The notes beneath the pieces are model-generated. The model was not told the origin of the DNA, ran no database searches, and saw nothing but the letters and a program-made list of their open reading frames with translations. A stretch of DNA of 32,493 bases, taken from assembly GCA_021108315.1 (NCBI GenBank), contig JAIORE010000275.1, positions 1-32,493 on the forward strand, given 5' to 3'. Shown here in pieces: positions 7,288 to 14,925 of the stretch. Each line of letters opens with the position of its first letter. The stretch's first letter is position 1. Origin of the DNA: Candidatus Cloacimonadota bacterium. Lineage in GTDB: Bacteria > Cloacimonadota > Cloacimonadia > Cloacimonadales > TCS61. The translations under genes were made by a program, and so were the position numbers.

Positions 7288-7780
7288 AATGTCAATAATT
7301 CTTCGATATTTTTGAGTACAATAAATTGTTTTTCAGAATTTTTTTCAGTCACAAAATTATCTACATCAGGAACCATAAATTCTTTCTGATCTTCAAAAAG
7401 CTTGATCTCAAATATATTTTGCATCTTATTCTCAATATAATTTTCAACAATTCCAATTATTTGTTTATTGAAATACACATCATAATTATAGAATGGGAAA
7501 AAGTTTGTTTCCTGAATTAATTCATCAAAATCATCCGGTGCTAACATAACTCGAACTTTTCCATCATCTATAACATCAGCGATAATATCTTTTTCTAAAA
7601 TCTTGATATTTGATTATCAATTGTTACATATCTCACGCTATGATCTGTAAAAATTAGAAATATATCTTTTACAGATAATTTTAAAGAACTAAATTCTGTT
7701 TTTTTCTTAAACTTTATAAAACCGTCTTCTGTTAATCTATTTCCGAACTTTCCTATTTCAATTAGGTCTGATATTTCCAT
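7284..7780 (-). pseudogene. rimM: rimM, 16S rRNA maturation factor, interrupted by a frameshift
   Basis: RimM binds S19 and helps mature the 30S head. Two frames make up one protein here. The N-terminal frame (7780-7595) reads 'LIEIGKFGNRLTEDGFIKFK' (RimM beta-barrel) and stops after IDNQISRF. The C-terminal PRC-barrel half is in the -1 frame and reads continuously 'IKILEKDIIADVIDDGKVRV' into 'MLAPDDFDELIQ' and 'KEFMVPDVDNFV'. Joining them near 7605-7613 gives about 165 residues, the normal RimM length. Position between khpA and trmD is the standard place for rimM, and it overlaps the trmD start by 4 bases. No slippery heptamer is evident at the junction, so a one-base deletion, real or from sequencing, is more likely than programmed shifting. 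Confidence 0.88.
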
Positions 7781-8011
7781 CTATTCTATAATCTCAAGAA
7801 CAGTACGGTTTCCCTCTCTTGGTGATGCTGCATTCATTAATATTCTTATCGCTCCAATGGTGCGACCTCTTTTACCAATGATTTTGCCAATATCAGATTT
7901 TGCGGCTCGTAATTCATAAACAGTGGTTTTATCCTTTTCAATTTCTTTAATTTCAATTGAATCGGGATCATCAACCAAAGATTTTACAATATATTCTAAA
8001 AGTTCAGTCAT
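7781..8011 (-). CDS. khpA: KH-domain RNA-binding protein KhpA
   Basis: A 76-residue protein consisting almost entirely of one KH domain. The nucleic-acid-binding GxxG loop is seen in 'SDIGKIIGKRGRTIGAIRIL', and the N-terminal 'LLEYIVKSLVDDPDSIEI' is typical of the KhpA/YlqC family. In Firmicutes KhpA pairs with KhpB to bind RNAs that affect cell division and envelope growth; in other phyla the role is inferred. The gene lies between rpsP and rimM, the usual order, with only 6 bases to rpsP and none to rimM. Confidence 0.93.
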   Translation of the reverse strand: MTELLEYIVKSLVDDPDSIEIKEIEKDKTTVYELRAAKSDIGKIIGKRGRTIGAIRILMNAASPREGNRTVLEIIE

Positions 8012-8017
8012 GATAGA

Positions 8018-8299
8018 TTATTCAGCTGTTTTAGCTTCATACTTCATTTTATGCCATTTTTCCATGATGCCGGCTTTTCTAAATAATGATCTTACCGTAT
8101 CAGTAGGTTGAGCTCCTACTTGTAACCATTTAATAACTTTATCTGTATCAACTTTTAGGTTAAATGGCTCTGTTTTAGGATCATAATATCCTACAGATTC
8201 TAAGTATTTACCATCGCGTTTGACACGTGCATCTACCGCTACAATTCTATAAAAAGGTTTATCTTTTGCACCTTGTCGTCTTAATCTCAATTTTACCAT
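8018..8299 (-). CDS. rpsP: 30S ribosomal protein S16
   Basis: A 93-residue S16. '[20 protein letters not shown]' and '[20 protein letters not shown]' are the N-terminal signature, followed by '[20 protein letters not shown]' and a short basic tail. S16 stabilises the 5' domain of 16S rRNA during assembly. The ATG at 8299 has AAGGAG upstream. The 85-base gap from ffh contains a TTGCTTGAC box (RC of 8371-8379), so an extra promoter inside the operon is possible. Confidence 0.97.
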   Translation of the reverse strand: MVKLRLRRQGAKDKPFYRIVAVDARVKRDGKYLESVGYYDPKTEPFNLKVDTDKVIKWLQVGAQPTDTVRSLFRKAGIMEKWHKMKYEAKTAE

Positions 8300-8384
8300 C
8301 TATTTTTCTCCTTAGTATAAAAAACTATCTATTTTTTCTGAATGTAAAACAATTTTTTCACCCCTTTTCCCGTCAAGCAATATT

Positions 8385-9707
8385 TTAAAAGGGCATCATA
8401 TTACCTTTCATGAACTTCGGATTGCTGAATTTCTTCATCATTTTCTTCATCTGTTCAAATTGTTTTAACAAACGATTCACTTCCTGAACAGAAGTTCCAC
8501 TTCCATTCGCAATACGCAATCTGCGGCTTCCATTTATCAAAACAGGTTTGTCTCGTTCACGAGGTGTCATTGATTGTATAATCGCTTCAATATGTTTCAG
8601 TTCCTTGTTATCTGCACTAAGTCCTTTCAGAGCTTTAGAATTCATACCGGGAATCATTCCCATAAGTTGATCCAAAGGTCCCATTTTTTTTATCTGATTC
8701 AATTGACCTAAAAAATCTGTGAATGTGAATTGATTTTTTTTCAATTTTTTAGCAAGTTTTTCAGCTTCGTCCATATCAACAAATGCTTCTGCTTTTTCTA
8801 TCAAACTAAGAACATCACCCATTCCTAAGATTCGGCTCGCCATTCTATCAGGATGAAACTCTTCAAAATCACCTATTTTTTCACCGGTTCCAACGAATGA
8901 TACTGGCTTTCCGGTAACTGCTTTGATTGATAAAGCTGCTCCACCACGAGCATCACTATCCATTTTTGTAAGAATTACACCATCAAATTCTAATTGATCA
9001 TTAAATTCTTTTGCAATATTTACAGCATCTTGTCCGGTCATCGCATCAGCTACAAAAAAGATAAAGTCCGGTTTCAACAATTTTTTTAGATCACGAAGTT
9101 CTTTCATCAATTTTTCATCAATATGTAAACGACCGGCAGTATCAAATATCATTACATTTTTTTCAGAATTTTCTGTCTCTTTAAGAGCTTTTTTGGCAAT
9201 TTTTAGCACATTTTTGCTTTTCTCTTTTGATATCACCGGAACATCAAGTTGTTTACCGAGAACCTGTAACTGATGTACAGCAGCTGGTCTATAAATATCA
9301 CAAGCAACCATGACAGGTTCTAATTTATTTTTTCTAAAATGACTCGCAAGTTTTGCACAAGTGGTTGTTTTACCAGAACCTTGAAGTCCAACAACCATAA
9401 TTTTATTCAATCTATTTGATTGAAATTGAACTTTAAAATTCTTTTCTCCCATCAGATGAATCAATTGCTCATGAACAATTTTTACGACTTGATGACCCGG
9501 AGTTAAACTTTTGAGAACATCTTGTCCGGTAGCTTTTGAAGCAACTTCATTAATGAAATTTTTAACAATCCGGAAATTTACATCTGCTTCTAATAAAGCT
9601 CGTCGAACTTCTCTCAATGATTCTTTGATATTTTGTTCATTAAGTTTTCCGTGTCCTTTCAGTTTGCGAAATATCGTATCAAATTTATCTGTAAGATTAT
9701 TAAACAT
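8385..9707 (-). CDS. ffh: Signal recognition particle protein Ffh (SRP54)
   Basis: A 440-residue SRP GTPase, full length. The N domain is residues 1-95. The G domain has P-loop 'MVVGLQGSGKTTTCAKLA', the 'CDIYRPAAVHQLQVL' insertion, 'MIFDTAGRLHIDEKLM' and 'VILTKMDSDARGGAALS'. The Met-rich M domain follows with 'MGMIPGMN' and the 4.5S RNA-binding stretch 'GSRRLRIANGSGTSVQEVNR'. Ffh binds signal sequences at the ribosome and delivers them to FtsY. Its start overlaps the rpe stop by one base (TAATG). No gene for 4.5S RNA or ftsY was seen here. Confidence 0.98.
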   Translation of the reverse strand: MFNNLTDKFDTIFRKLKGHGKLNEQNIKESLREVRRALLEADVNFRIVKNFINEVASKATGQDVLKSLTPGHQVVKIVHEQLIHLMGEKNFKVQFQSNRLNKIMVVGLQGSGKTTTCAKLASHFRKNKLEPVMVACDIYRPAAVHQLQVLGKQLDVPVISKEKSKNVLKIAKKALKETENSEKNVMIFDTAGRLHIDEKLMKELRDLKKLLKPDFIFFVADAMTGQDAVNIAKEFNDQLEFDGVILTKMDSDARGGAALSIKAVTGKPVSFVGTGEKIGDFEEFHPDRMASRILGMGDVLSLIEKAEAFVDMDEAEKLAKKLKKNQFTFTDFLGQLNQIKKMGPLDQLMGMIPGMNSKALKGLSADNKELKHIEAIIQSMTPRERDKPVLINGSRRLRIANGSGTSVQEVNRLLKQFEQMKKMMKKFSNPKFMKGNMMPF

Positions 9708-10357
9708 TATACCTCTTTTTTCAAAGCATCTATTTGGTCTTTATAATTATCACTTTTAAAAATATATGAACCGGCAACGAGAATATCAGTTCCCAATTCA
9801 ATCATCTCTTTTGAAATATTATTAGTAATTCCACCGTCAATTTCAATTTCAAAATTCAAGTTATTTTTTCTGCGTATTTGTGCTAATTCTTTTATCTTAG
9901 ATTTTACTAATGGCAAAAATTTCTGTCCGCCAAATCCAGGATTCACACTCATCAATAAAACAAAATCCAGTTCATCTAACACTGGAAAAATAGTATTTAC
10001 AGGTGTGGCTGGATTTAAAGCAATTCCGGCTTTTACACCTAACTTTTTCAATTCGCTAATTCTTTTATGAATATGAAATTCTGTTTCTTGGTGAAATGAT
10101 ATGTAGTTGACACCGATTTCAGCGAGATTATTGAAATAATTCTGAGGATTTGTTACCATTAAATGAACATCAAGCGGTAATTTTGTGACTTTACTGATTT
10201 GTTTAATAATTAGAAGACCAAAAGTAAGATTTGGAACAAAATGTCCATCCATTACATCCAAATGGATAATATCTGCACCGGATTTTTCTATTTTGGATAT
10301 TTCTTTTTCTAAATGTAAAAAATTTGCCGCTAATATGGAAGGTGCTATTTTTATCAT
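9707..10357 (-). CDS. rpe: Ribulose-phosphate 3-epimerase
   Basis: A 216-residue TIM-barrel epimerase interconverting ribulose 5-phosphate and xylulose 5-phosphate in the pentose phosphate pathway. 'IKIAPSILAANF' opens the protein; 'IIHLDVMDGHFVPNLTFG' holds metal-binding His32 and catalytic Asp34; 'LDVHLMVTNP' gives the second metal His; 'LLMSVNPGFGGQKFLP' is the family loop; 'EIDGGITNNI' carries the second catalytic Asp. The C-terminal 'LVAGSYIFKSDNY' is the phosphate-binding end. It follows the DUF721 gene by 20 bases and overlaps ffh by one. Confidence 0.97.
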   Translation of the reverse strand: MIKIAPSILAANFLHLEKEISKIEKSGADIIHLDVMDGHFVPNLTFGLLIIKQISKVTKLPLDVHLMVTNPQNYFNNLAEIGVNYISFHQETEFHIHKRISELKKLGVKAGIALNPATPVNTIFPVLDELDFVLLMSVNPGFGGQKFLPLVKSKIKELAQIRRKNNLNFEIEIDGGITNNISKEMIELGTDILVAGSYIFKSDNYKDQIDALKKEV

Positions 10358-10377
10358 ATAAATCGCCTAATTGTAAA

Positions 10378-10677
10378 CTAATATTTTCTACGAGTTCCGA
10401 TAAAAAAAATAATGTCATCCAATTTAATATATAATTTATTTTGAATATCCTGCATAATTTTATATTTTCTAAGAACTAATTCCTGCATCCAGACATTATT
10501 TGTAACTGCAATAAAAAGAATCTTATTCTCAAATTTGATTATCTTTGCCCTTTCAGACAAAAGTTTTCCAACAATTTTTTTCCAACCGAAAACAAGCGTA
10601 ACTAAGTCTTTAAAATCAGAACCGGCAATATTATAAACAACGTTCTTAATAATATTGCCGGTCTCAAAAAAAGCCAT
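10378..10677 (-). CDS. DUF721/DciA-like protein
   Basis: A 99-residue protein with the DUF721 pattern: 'LVTLVFGWKKIVGKLLSERA' (conserved W..iVG..l), then 'NKILFIAVTNNVWMQELVLR' (L.V.v...W.qeL), then a basic end. In bacteria lacking DnaC or DnaI, DUF721 proteins such as DciA load or operate the replicative helicase DnaB, so a replication role is likely but inferred. The domain is compact, without the long extension of some DciA proteins. The start overlaps the preceding membrane-protein stop (TAATG). The first 60 bases of the coding region contain a perfect 14-bp inverted repeat (10621-10662). Confidence 0.78.
   Translation of the reverse strand: MAFFETGNIIKNVVYNIAGSDFKDLVTLVFGWKKIVGKLLSERAKIIKFENKILFIAVTNNVWMQELVLRKYKIMQDIQNKLYIKLDDIIFFIGTRRKY
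10621..10662 (-). repeat. Perfect 14-bp inverted repeat at the 5' end of the dciA-like gene
   Basis: ACCGGCAATATTAT (10621-10634) and ATAATATTGCCGGT (10649-10662) are exact reverse complements separated by 14 bases. In the mRNA the stem would begin at +16 from the A of the start codon, just beyond an initiating ribosome's footprint. It encodes codons for TGNII and NIAG, so it is also ordinary coding sequence. Function is not known. Confidence 0.6.
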
Positions 10678-11225
10678 TATACTGATTCTTTAGTAAATAA
10701 AGATATCCCCCACCAAGAAAATATACAAACTAAAATTGCGGTGTAATACGCCATTCCTAAAGCATTGTAGCTACTATCATACTGAATGATAGAAATAGCT
10801 GGAACTACTGAGATAACAATTAGCATTAAATATCCAAGCATGCTTTTTAGTTTATTTATTCCTTGAGAACTATTAATTATGGTGATTGCAACTATGCTTA
10901 AACCGATAAGAATGGCGGCTAAAACAGTAATTACCAGATAGGCAACAATAGGGAATGCTGCATCTTTAAAGATTGAGTAGGGAGTATATAAAGCGATTAA
11001 TACCAGTATTACTCCAAAAACTTTATTAATCTTAGCAATCATTTCCGGATTCGATGTATGGTTCTTTTGGTGCTTTTTTACATACATATATACCAAGCCA
11101 AAAATGACTAAGAAAAAAACTAAGAAAACCGGTATTGCTACTGTAGGATTATCACTAAAAAAACCAAATGAAGACAATGCTGCAAATATGGCAATCCAAC
11201 CAAATACTTGTACTATTTTTTTCAA
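10677..11225 (-). CDS. Small multi-pass membrane protein of unknown function
   Basis: A 182-residue protein with five or six predicted membrane helices: residues 4-24, 29-50, 68-85, 92-115, 128-148 and 158-175. The only notable soluble stretch is a basic loop 'YVKKHQKNHTSNPEMIAKIN' near residues 48-67. There are no recognisable catalytic motifs. The start is TTG at 11225, with GGGAGG 5 bases upstream and no nearby ATG giving the same N-terminal helix. It lies between rplI and the dciA-like gene and overlaps the latter by one base, so it is almost certainly co-transcribed with them. I do not recognise a family. Confidence 0.7.
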   Translation of the reverse strand: MKKIVQVFGWIAIFAALSSFGFFSDNPTVAIPVFLVFFLVIFGLVYMYVKKHQKNHTSNPEMIAKINKVFGVILVLIALYTPYSIFKDAAFPIVAYLVITVLAAILIGLSIVAITIINSSQGINKLKSMLGYLMLIVISVVPAISIIQYDSSYNALGMAYYTAILVCIFSWWGISLFTKESV

Positions 11226-11244
11226 AATTTCCTCCCTGTTTATT

Positions 11245-11688
11245 TTACTCCTCTTCGATTAAAACATTTATCATTGCTTCAATTTCTGATGTAAAATGAA
11301 TTTTTACTTGATAATTACCGGTTTCCTTTAATGATTTTTCAATCAAAACATTAGATTTATGAATTTCAAATCCCTTTTTCTTCATTTCATGAATAATATC
11401 GTTCTCTGAAACCGATCCAAATAAATGTCCATTTTCATCAGATTTACGATTGAAAACCAATTGTAAATCATTTATTTTTTCGGCAAGTAATTTAAATTCG
11501 TTTGTTACTGCCAATTTCTCTTCTACTGCAATATCTTTGATTTTTTGGACTTTGTTCAAATTAAATTTTGTAGCTGGAATAACAAATTTCTTGGGCAATA
11601 AATAATTTCTTCCGTACCCGTCTGCAACTTTTACGACATCACCAGCATGTCCTAAAGTTTTTATATCTTTAATTAGTATAACTTTCAT
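11245..11688 (-). CDS. rplI: 50S ribosomal protein L9
   Basis: A 147-residue L9. The N-terminal rRNA-binding domain reads '[20 protein letters not shown]' and 'VADGYGRNYLLPKKFVIPAT', followed by the long connecting helix and the C-terminal domain 'LFGSVSENDIIHEMKKKGFE'. L9 binds 23S rRNA near L1 and helps keep reading frame. The ATG at 11688 has AGGAGG upstream and lies inside the end of the YybS-like gene (20-base overlap). The order rpsF-ssb-rpsR-yybS-rplI is widely conserved. Confidence 0.97.
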   Translation of the reverse strand: MKVILIKDIKTLGHAGDVVKVADGYGRNYLLPKKFVIPATKFNLNKVQKIKDIAVEEKLAVTNEFKLLAEKINDLQLVFNRKSDENGHLFGSVSENDIIHEMKKKGFEIHKSNVLIEKSLKETGNYQVKIHFTSEIEAMINVLIEEE

Positions 11689-12568
11689 ATATTTCCTCCT
11701 GCGTATAAATCTTTCTAAAATTCAGCCATATATCTAATAAACCAATAAAACAAATTTCTAATATTAGTATAAAAATATTAAATGAGAATAAAGGTGGAAT
11801 AAAGGCTAAAGTAATTATTGAAACTACAATTATTCCCTTGTGCTTCGTGAAATGTTTCCTCCAAAAAAAATCAGTAACAGAAATTCCTTGAAAAAAGAAT
11901 AAGGGTGACAATGCTAATAAAATATTCATTCCCATTGTCCGAGTTTGTGGATATAATGATAAAGCAAGTCCTCCGATTACAATATAGACAAGAAAAAATG
12001 GTAACTGCAATTTCTGATGATGAATAGATATTTTATTTCTCTTAGCAAAAAATAAAAAACCGAAATATGCAGCTATTAAAAGACTTCCTAACATAAAAGC
12101 AAAATTATATTTAATAATCATACTTTTAAAAATCTCAAAAAACTGCGACACCATCTTCAACTGAGCCGGATCAACAATATCCCTTTCTATTTGAATCCTG
12201 CTTGCTTCTATTAATTCACTCAGTGTTTGAATAAATTTTTCCCCATACGTAAAATGACGAATAAGACAAAATACCGATTCAATACCAAAGAATGATACAA
12301 GAGATAGCGATAGCTTATTTTTTGTTAGGAAAACTTCCATAAAAACAAAATAAGCTAAAGCAACACCTATTAATGATTCCACAATAGTAAAATCACTGAG
12401 ATTCTCTCGCATCAAAAAATATGATAATATCGAAGCAAGACAAAAAATACTTAGAAAAGTGTATTTTTGCTTTAAATAATATTTTCCACCTAATAATACA
12501 ATAAAGAACAAACCCAATGCTGGGTCAAAATTAGCAATAAATGCAGTAAAAACTGCAATTAAAATCAC
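11669..12568 (-). CDS. YybS-like (DUF2232) membrane protein
   Basis: A 299-residue protein with seven or eight hydrophobic segments, beginning '[20 protein letters not shown]' and including '[18 protein letters not shown]' and '[18 protein letters not shown]'. The 'L...LSPLFF.QG.SV..F' end and the position between rpsR and rplI match DUF2232/YybS proteins, whose function is unknown. The start is GTG at 12568, forming a GTGA overlap with the rpsR stop, so translation is probably coupled; no separate ribosome-binding site is evident. The C-terminal soluble tail overlaps the start of rplI. Confidence 0.8.
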   Translation of the reverse strand: MILIAVFTAFIANFDPALGLFFIVLLGGKYYLKQKYTFLSIFCLASILSYFLMRENLSDFTIVESLIGVALAYFVFMEVFLTKNKLSLSLVSFFGIESVFCLIRHFTYGEKFIQTLSELIEASRIQIERDIVDPAQLKMVSQFFEIFKSMIIKYNFAFMLGSLLIAAYFGFLFFAKRNKISIHHQKLQLPFFLVYIVIGGLALSLYPQTRTMGMNILLALSPLFFFQGISVTDFFWRKHFTKHKGIIVVSIITLAFIPPLFSFNIFILILEICFIGLLDIWLNFRKIYTQEEIYESYTN

Positions 12569-12915
12569 AGTTGTTGATCAGTAAATGGAATCAAAGCCAT
12601 AATACGAGCTTTTTTAATTTCCACCGATAATTTCCTTTGATGTTTTGCACATGTCCCGGTAAATCTTCGTGGAGTAATTTTGAAACTTTCACCCACAAAT
12701 CTACGTAAAACAGATACATCTTTGTAATCAATTTTGCTATCTTTATTCTTACAAAAAAAACAGACTCTTTTTTTATATACAAATCTTTTTTTAGAATATC
12801 TCTGAAAACTTTTTCCTTGTGAATTTCCTCTTTCAAATTTTTTCACATAAGGAGCTCTTTGTGTGCTTTGTGTGCTTTGTGTGCTTTGTGTACTTTGTGT
12901 TTTTTTTTCTTCCAT
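12565..12915 (-). CDS. rpsR: 30S ribosomal protein S18, with repetitive N-terminal extension
   Basis: A 116-residue S18, longer than the usual 70-90. Residues 48-116 are the conserved part: '[20 protein letters not shown]', '[20 protein letters not shown]', '[20 protein letters not shown]'. The CFFC and C..H residues form the zinc-binding (C+) version of S18. Residues 1-47 are an extension containing a (STQ)n tract (residues 5-19), encoded by a 9-bp tandem repeat at 12857-12901, followed by basic, Gly/Arg/Lys-rich sequence. S18 pairs with S6 (rpsF, two genes upstream) on the 30S platform. The ATG at 12915 has CAGGAG upstream, and no later ATG lies before the conserved part. Confidence 0.95.
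   Translation of the reverse strand: MEEKKTQSTQSTQSTQSTQRAPYVKKFERGNSQGKSFQRYSKKRFVYKKRVCFFCKNKDSKIDYKDVSVLRRFVGESFKITPRRFTGTCAKHQRKLSVEIKKARIMALIPFTDQQL
12857..12901 (-). repeat. 9-bp tandem repeat (5 units) inside rpsR
   Basis: Five back-to-back copies of CTTTGTGTG (plus strand); the fourth and fifth differ only in the last base. On the coding strand each unit is ACACAAAGC-like and encodes Thr-Gln-Ser. The unit is a multiple of three, so copy-number change keeps the S18 frame. Confidence 0.9.
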
Positions 12916-12931
12916 AATTTACTCCTGTTCT

Positions 12932-13381
12932 CTAAAATGGGACATCATCATCTGTTGTGGTGGTGTTAAGGTTTTTGTTACTTTTAGGTATTTCCTGAGT
13001 TTGAGCAGAATCAAATTCATCTTGTTCAACATAATCTGCTTTTTCTAAGAAATGAACTCTATTGGTTACGATTTCAGTAAATTTTCTATTATTATTATCC
13101 CGATCTACATAAGATTTGGTTTTAATGTAACCTTCTACAATTACCGGGCTTCCTTTATGAAGGTCATGAGCACATTGTTCAGCTCTTTTGCTCCAAACTG
13201 TTGCGTCCAAAAAACTTGCTTCGTTTTGCCATTCTCCGGCACTATCTTTGTAAGCACGATCAAAAGCTAATGATAATTTTGCAACCGGTGTTCCACTTGG
13301 GGTATAACGTAATTCTACATCACGGGTTAATCTTGCACTCAATACAACTGAATTGATTCTGGGCATACGTAAGTTCGCCAT
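12932..13381 (-). CDS. ssb: Single-stranded DNA-binding protein
   Basis: A 149-residue SSB with an N-terminal OB fold ('INSVVLSARLTRDVELRYTP', 'GTPVAKLSLAFDRAY', 'SFLDATVWSKRAEQCAHDL', 'GSPVIVEGYIKTKSYVDRD') and a flexible, Asn/Thr-rich linker ending in DDDVPF, the acidic tip that recruits other DNA-metabolism proteins. It coats single-stranded DNA during replication and repair. The ATG at 13381 has AAGGAG upstream; an internal Met6 is a weaker alternative. It lies between rpsF and rpsR, as in many bacteria. Confidence 0.97.
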   Translation of the reverse strand: MANLRMPRINSVVLSARLTRDVELRYTPSGTPVAKLSLAFDRAYKDSAGEWQNEASFLDATVWSKRAEQCAHDLHKGSPVIVEGYIKTKSYVDRDNNNRKFTEIVTNRVHFLEKADYVEQDEFDSAQTQEIPKSNKNLNTTTTDDDVPF

Positions 13382-13398
13382 TTTTTTCTCCTTTTACC

Positions 13399-13683
13399 TT
13401 ATGAAACTACCATATTAAAACGAATAATGTTTTCGTTTATACGGTAAAGTTTTTCCAGTTTTTTAATAGTTTCTGCATCAGCTTTGAAATAATTAATGAA
13501 ATAAAATCCATCTTTCATTTTATTAATTTCGTAGGCGAGATCCCTTTTTCCCCAATCATCTGTTTTGATTACTTCTCCACCATTTTCTTTAAGTAGAGAA
13601 TGAATTTTTTCATTTTCTTTTTTTGCTGTTTCTTCACCAATTGCTGAAGAAACAATAATCATACTTTCGTATGTCCTTATCAT
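13399..13683 (-). CDS. rpsF: 30S ribosomal protein S6
   Basis: A 94-residue S6 of normal length: 'MIRTYESMIIVSSAIGEE', 'GGEVIKTDDWGKRDLAYEIN', 'KMKDGFYFINYFKADAETI', 'LEKLYRINENIIRFNMVV'. It forms the S6:S18 heterodimer on the 30S platform. The ATGA overlap with the pth stop, with GGAGG just upstream in the pth coding end, indicates coupled translation. There is no room for the S6:S18-binding leader RNA found upstream of rpsF in some bacteria. Confidence 0.97.
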   Translation of the reverse strand: MIRTYESMIIVSSAIGEETAKKENEKIHSLLKENGGEVIKTDDWGKRDLAYEINKMKDGFYFINYFKADAETIKKLEKLYRINENIIRFNMVVS

Positions 13684-14279
13684 TTTTCCTCCTGTGGACT
13701 ATTGATCCTAAGTTCTTCAATTTTCTTAGAATAGGATACTTTTATTTTACTATAATAATTTAATACATCATCAAAATCTTTATTGATATATTCTTTAAGC
13801 AATTCTTTTGATAACTTTAAAACTTCTGATAAAATTTTATTTTCATCTTTAGAAAAATTCGATAAAACATGATTCGATAATGAATTACTATCAGGTAAAC
13901 CAATTCCGATTCTCATTCTTTTGAAATCATAATTACCAATGGCATTATAAATAGATTTTAAACCGTTATGACCACCATCTCCGCCTGTTTTACGTAATCT
14001 AAAATTACCAATTGATAGATAAATATCATCTACCAAAACCAGTATATCATCAATCTGAAACTGAGATAAAACAGATAAAACAGCAGAACCGCTTAGGTTC
14101 ATAAAAGTCTTGGGTTTTATAATTATCGTATTATCAATTTCAAGCCATTTATATCTTTTTGCAGATTTAAACTTAATATTATTTGATTTTGCAAAATAAT
14201 CAGCTATTAGAAATCCTATATTATGACGATTATTTTTGTATTTTAAACCGGGATTACCTAAACCAACAATTAATTTCAT
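13680..14279 (-). CDS. pth: Peptidyl-tRNA hydrolase
   Basis: A 199-residue Pth that frees tRNA from prematurely released peptidyl-tRNA. 'MKLIVGLGNPGLKYKNNRHN' opens the protein with catalytic His19 in NNRHNIGF; 'KPKTFMNLSGSAVLSVL' carries the substrate-binding Asn; 'ILVLVDDIYLSIGNFRLRKT' carries the catalytic Asp; 'GGDGGHNGLKSI' and 'RMRIGIGLP' complete the family pattern. It is coupled to the rplY stop by a TAATG overlap; the rplY-pth pair is a common bacterial order. Confidence 0.97.
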   Translation of the reverse strand: MKLIVGLGNPGLKYKNNRHNIGFLIADYFAKSNNIKFKSAKRYKWLEIDNTIIIKPKTFMNLSGSAVLSVLSQFQIDDILVLVDDIYLSIGNFRLRKTGGDGGHNGLKSIYNAIGNYDFKRMRIGIGLPDSNSLSNHVLSNFSKDENKILSEVLKLSKELLKEYINKDFDDVLNYYSKIKVSYSKKIEELRINSPQEEK

Positions 14280-14899
14280 TAACTATTTGATTCTTCTTCT
14301 TCTTCTATTGTTGTTTCTTCTTCAGAATCCTCTTCATCCTCAGCTTCTACACCTCGTTTTGCCAAGATAGTAATTATAGTAGCACCTAAAGGCAATTTTG
14401 CTTCCATTTCTTCGAGGTCTAAATCTTTAATATGGATTGAATCTCCAATTTTTAGATCAGCAATATCTATTTCGATATGATCAACAATATCTTTTGGCAA
14501 ACAGGAAACTTCAATTTTTCTGATAATGGTTTCCGGTATTCCACCAGCTTTTACCCCAATTGGTTCACCAATAAAGGTAAGTGGAATATTTAAAATCACT
14601 TTTCTTCCTGAATGTAATTCAAGAAAATCAATATGCCTGATATTTCGTTTTACAGGATGGATTTGTTTATCTTTGATGATAGTTTTAAATGAGTTACCAT
14701 CAAGTTCAATATCATAAAATGTCATTTCGCCGATAGTTTTTTTATATTCTTTTAAAAAAGAAATTTCTTCTAAAGAAATCAGTTTTCCTTCTTTTCCCTC
14801 ACCATAAATAACAGCTGGGATGAAGCCATTTTTTCTGAGTTCATTTAAATCAGATTTTTTTCCTTTGTTGCGAACATCAGCTTTAATATTTATGTTCAT
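14279..14899 (-). CDS. rplY: 50S ribosomal protein L25, CTC form
   Basis: A 206-residue L25 of the two-domain CTC type. The N-terminal 5S rRNA-binding domain includes 'LRKNGFIPAVIYGEGKEGKL' and 'HPVKRNIRHIDFLEL'; the C-terminal beta domain has 'NIPLTFIGEPIGVKAGGIPE' and 'DHIEIDIADLKIGDSIHI'. A strongly acidic tail (about residues 183-206) ends the protein, as often seen in CTC-type L25. GGAGG precedes the ATG at 14899. The gene follows prs and precedes pth. Confidence 0.95.
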   Translation of the reverse strand: MNINIKADVRNKGKKSDLNELRKNGFIPAVIYGEGKEGKLISLEEISFLKEYKKTIGEMTFYDIELDGNSFKTIIKDKQIHPVKRNIRHIDFLELHSGRKVILNIPLTFIGEPIGVKAGGIPETIIRKIEVSCLPKDIVDHIEIDIADLKIGDSIHIKDLDLEEMEAKLPLGATIITILAKRGVEAEDEEDSEEETTIEEEEESNS

Positions 14900-14925
14900 T
14901 TTTCCTCCATAAGTTAGTATATTTT

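Noticed and set aside
7590..7625. Programmed -1 frameshift in rimM
   Set aside because: No slippery heptamer or strong downstream structure is visible and programmed shifting is not known for RimM; mutation or read error is simpler.
12863..13048. Plus-strand open frame with repeated Cys-Val-Leu
   Set aside because: It is the antisense reading of the 9-bp repeat in rpsR and of the end of ssb.
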